Assembly (NCBI GenBank): GCA_900540805.1
Contig: UQHL01000002.1
Location: 62,001-126,000, forward strand
From: an uncultured Eubacteriales bacterium
GTDB taxonomy: Bacteria; Bacillota; Clostridia; Christensenellales; Borkfalkiaceae
Reading direction: 5' to 3'
Length of the DNA: 64,000 nucleotides
Positions 62,851 through 64,000 of the stretch are shown piece by piece. The first letter of the stretch is position 1, and each line of letters opens with the position of its first letter. Position numbers and translations under genes: made by a program. The notes under the pieces were generated by a model. The model saw only the letters and a list, made by a program, of their open reading frames with translations, was not told where the DNA came from and searched no databases.

Positions 62851-63123
62851 TTACTTAATGGTGGGAAGAAGCTTTTCAACGTCTGCGTGGGGACGGGGAA
62901 TCACGTGCGTAGCGATCACTTCGCCAAGCGAAGTCGCCGCAGCGCAGCCCGCTTCGACCGCAGCTTTCACGGCCCCGACGTCTCCGCGCACCATCACGCT
63001 CACCAATCCGCTGCCGATCTTTTCGCTGCCGATGAGCACGACGTTCGCCGCCTTTACCATCGCGTCCGCCGCTTCGATCGCCGCCACAAGGCCTCTCGTC
63101 TCTACCATGCCTAATGCTTCCAT
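62851..63123 (-). CDS. BMC-H shell protein, copy 1
   Basis: 90 residues of the PduA/PduJ/EutM type: [22 protein letters not shown], pore loop KIGSG, and the C-terminal [15 protein letters not shown]. Forms the hexameric shell tiles with a small polar pore. Differs from copy 3 (63480-63755) by one residue near the end and about ten bases, so the two result from a recent duplication or conversion. Confidence 0.97.
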   Translation of the reverse strand: MEALGMVETRGLVAAIEAADAMVKAANVVLIGSEKIGSGLVSVMVRGDVGAVKAAVEAGCAAATSLGEVIATHVIPRPHADVEKLLPTIK

Positions 63124-63189
63124 GCCTGAATCCTCCTGAAAATTATCTTTTCTTTTTTCTCTTTCGGGGCGCCTGTCCCCGCCGCTTTG

Positions 63190-63462
63190 TCAATCCGTCG
63201 TCAAAAATTTCATGACGTCGGGGTGCGGGCGCGCAATCACCTCGCACACTTTGACGTTGCCTACTTCCGCAGCCGCGTTTTTCCCGGCCTCTAACGCCGC
63301 CGTAACTGCTGAAACCTCCCCCTCGACGACGACCGTCACCAGCCGTCCGCCGAGGCGTTTCTCGACGTGAATCAGCTTCACGTCCGCCGCTTTTACCATC
63401 GCGTCAAGCCCGACGATTGCGGCGACCATGGCTTGCACTTCGAGTAATGCGATCGCTTTCAT
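63190..63462 (-). CDS. BMC-H shell protein, copy 2 with divergent pore
   Basis: 90 residues, BMC fold: MKAIALLEVQAMVAAIVGLDAM and EVIARPHPDVMKFLTTD. The pore segment reads EKRLGGRLV in place of EKIGSGLV, adding Arg next to the pore, so permeability may differ from copies 1 and 3. It sits between the two near-identical copies. Confidence 0.95.
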   Translation of the reverse strand: MKAIALLEVQAMVAAIVGLDAMVKAADVKLIHVEKRLGGRLVTVVVEGEVSAVTAALEAGKNAAAEVGNVKVCEVIARPHPDVMKFLTTD

Positions 63463-63479
63463 ACCCTTTTTCCCGATAA

Positions 63480-63755
63480 TTACTTAATGGCGGGAAGAAG
63501 CTTTTCAACGTCTGCGTGAGGACGGGGAATCACGTGCGTAGCGATCACTTCGCCCAGCGAAGTCGCCGCCGCGCAGCCCGCTTCGACCGCCGCCTTCACT
63601 GCCCCGACGTCTCCGCGAACCATCACGCTCACCAATCCGCTGCCGATCTTTTCGCTGCCGATGAGCACGACGTTCGCCGCCTTTACCATCGCGTCCGCCG
63701 CTTCGATCGCCGCCACAAGACCTCTCGTCTCTACCATGCCTAATGCTTCCATCAT
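63480..63755 (-). CDS. BMC-H shell protein, copy 3
   Basis: 91 residues counted from the first of two adjacent ATG codons (AGGAG 10 bases upstream); the second ATG gives exactly the N-terminus of copy 1. Pore loop KIGSG. Sequence is identical to copy 1 except Ala for Thr near the C-terminus. Confidence 0.97.
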   Translation of the reverse strand: MMEALGMVETRGLVAAIEAADAMVKAANVVLIGSEKIGSGLVSVMVRGDVGAVKAAVEAGCAAATSLGEVIATHVIPRPHADVEKLLPAIK

Positions 63756-63790
63756 AATTTTGTTTCTCCTCAAGTTTTATTTTTTGTTTT

Positions 63791-64000
63791 TTATCTCAAT
63801 TTGTCTTTTCCGAGGGCGTTCAAACGGGCAAACCATTCGATGTCCTCGCTCTGCCTTGCAATCACCTTGTGAGTGATGTACAAATCTCTTTTTTCGGCCT
63901 CCGCCTTACCTGCGGCCACGGCCGCCTCGACGGCCGCCGCGGAGCCTTCCGCCTTTACTGCCATGACCAGCGGCACCCTGGCGGAATCTCCCGCCGCGGG
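63791..64000 (-). CDS. BMC-domain shell protein, C-terminal part (runs off window)
   Basis: About 69 residues in an open frame to the window edge. VPLVMAVKAEGSAAAVEAAVAAGKAEAEKRDLYITHKVIARQ-type sequence matches the second half of a BMC domain, followed by an extra tail (DIEWFARLNALGKDKLR). Could be a BMC-H with C-terminal extension or the second domain of a BMC-T protein. The GTG at 63976 is not the real start. Confidence 0.85.
   Translation of the reverse strand, partial: PAAGDSARVPLVMAVKAEGSAAAVEAAVAAGKAEAEKRDLYITHKVIARQSEDIEWFARLNALGKDKLR

Overview
The window looks like a chromosomal segment of an endospore-forming Firmicute of class Clostridia, probably an uncultured gut lineage of the Christensenellales type. 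That placement is an inference from gene content: DapL-type lysine synthesis, yunB and spoVAE, an oxygen-sensitive fermentation gene set, BspA-type leucine-rich lipoproteins and Firmicute sigma-A promoters with 17-bp spacers. Most genes run on the minus strand. No rRNA, tRNA, insertion sequence or CRISPR array was recognised.

Region 1-13 kb: the end of an unknown surface protein; a P-type Ca2+/Mn2+ ATPase behind a yybP-ykoY (Mn2+) riboswitch with a terminator; a GT8 glycosyltransferase; a membrane-anchored metallo-beta-lactamase-fold protein; a pyruvate formate-lyase operon (pflA, thioredoxin-like, pflB, separate glycyl-radical domain) in which PFL is split into two genes; and a GtrA plus YfhO pair for cell-envelope glycosylation. 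Region 13-24 kb: rpoB-rpoC with a structured leader, and divergently rqcP, ispDF and radA. Region 24.2-25.9 kb is an AT-rich accessory patch: three paralogous Cys-rich small genes (one frameshifted), a ribbon-helix-helix protein and an XRE regulator. Region 26-39 kb: a purA-dapF-pyrG-dapL-lipase operon, a large LRR lipoprotein, a Nudix enzyme, DUF1540, rplI, YitT, HU and an iron alcohol dehydrogenase. Region 39.7-53.7 kb: an orphan sugar-ABC ATPase, an Ig-like lipoprotein, pepT, a tyrS-led cluster that includes an Abi_2/AbiF-like HEPN protein, a WYL regulator, murG, yunB, two XRE regulators with shared palindromic operators, and spoVAE.

Region 53.9-64 kb is a glycyl-radical-enzyme bacterial microcompartment (BMC) operon read right to left: BMC shell proteins, PduL, EutN-type vertex protein, PduS, PduT, a diol dehydratase-type glycyl radical enzyme and its activase, EutS/PduU, EutP/PduV, then a ParA ATPase and a small AT-hook-like protein, closed by a terminator. 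The enzyme residues fit B12-independent glycerol/1,2-propanediol dehydration inside a shell, with PduL making acyl-phosphate and PduS/PduT moving electrons. The ParA pair at the operon end looks like a McdAB-type system for positioning the compartment.

The observations most worth checking are: a tyrosine-rich, near-leaderless leader peptide with a terminator upstream of tyrS; the McdAB-like pair in the BMC operon; the split PFL; an Abi/HEPN gene whose own promoter is followed at once by a terminator hairpin (possible short RNA partner); three XRE genes with TATAAT exactly 6 bp before ATG and no Shine-Dalgarno; and degenerate tandem repeats placed just after stop codons, two of them with an exact 45-bp period.
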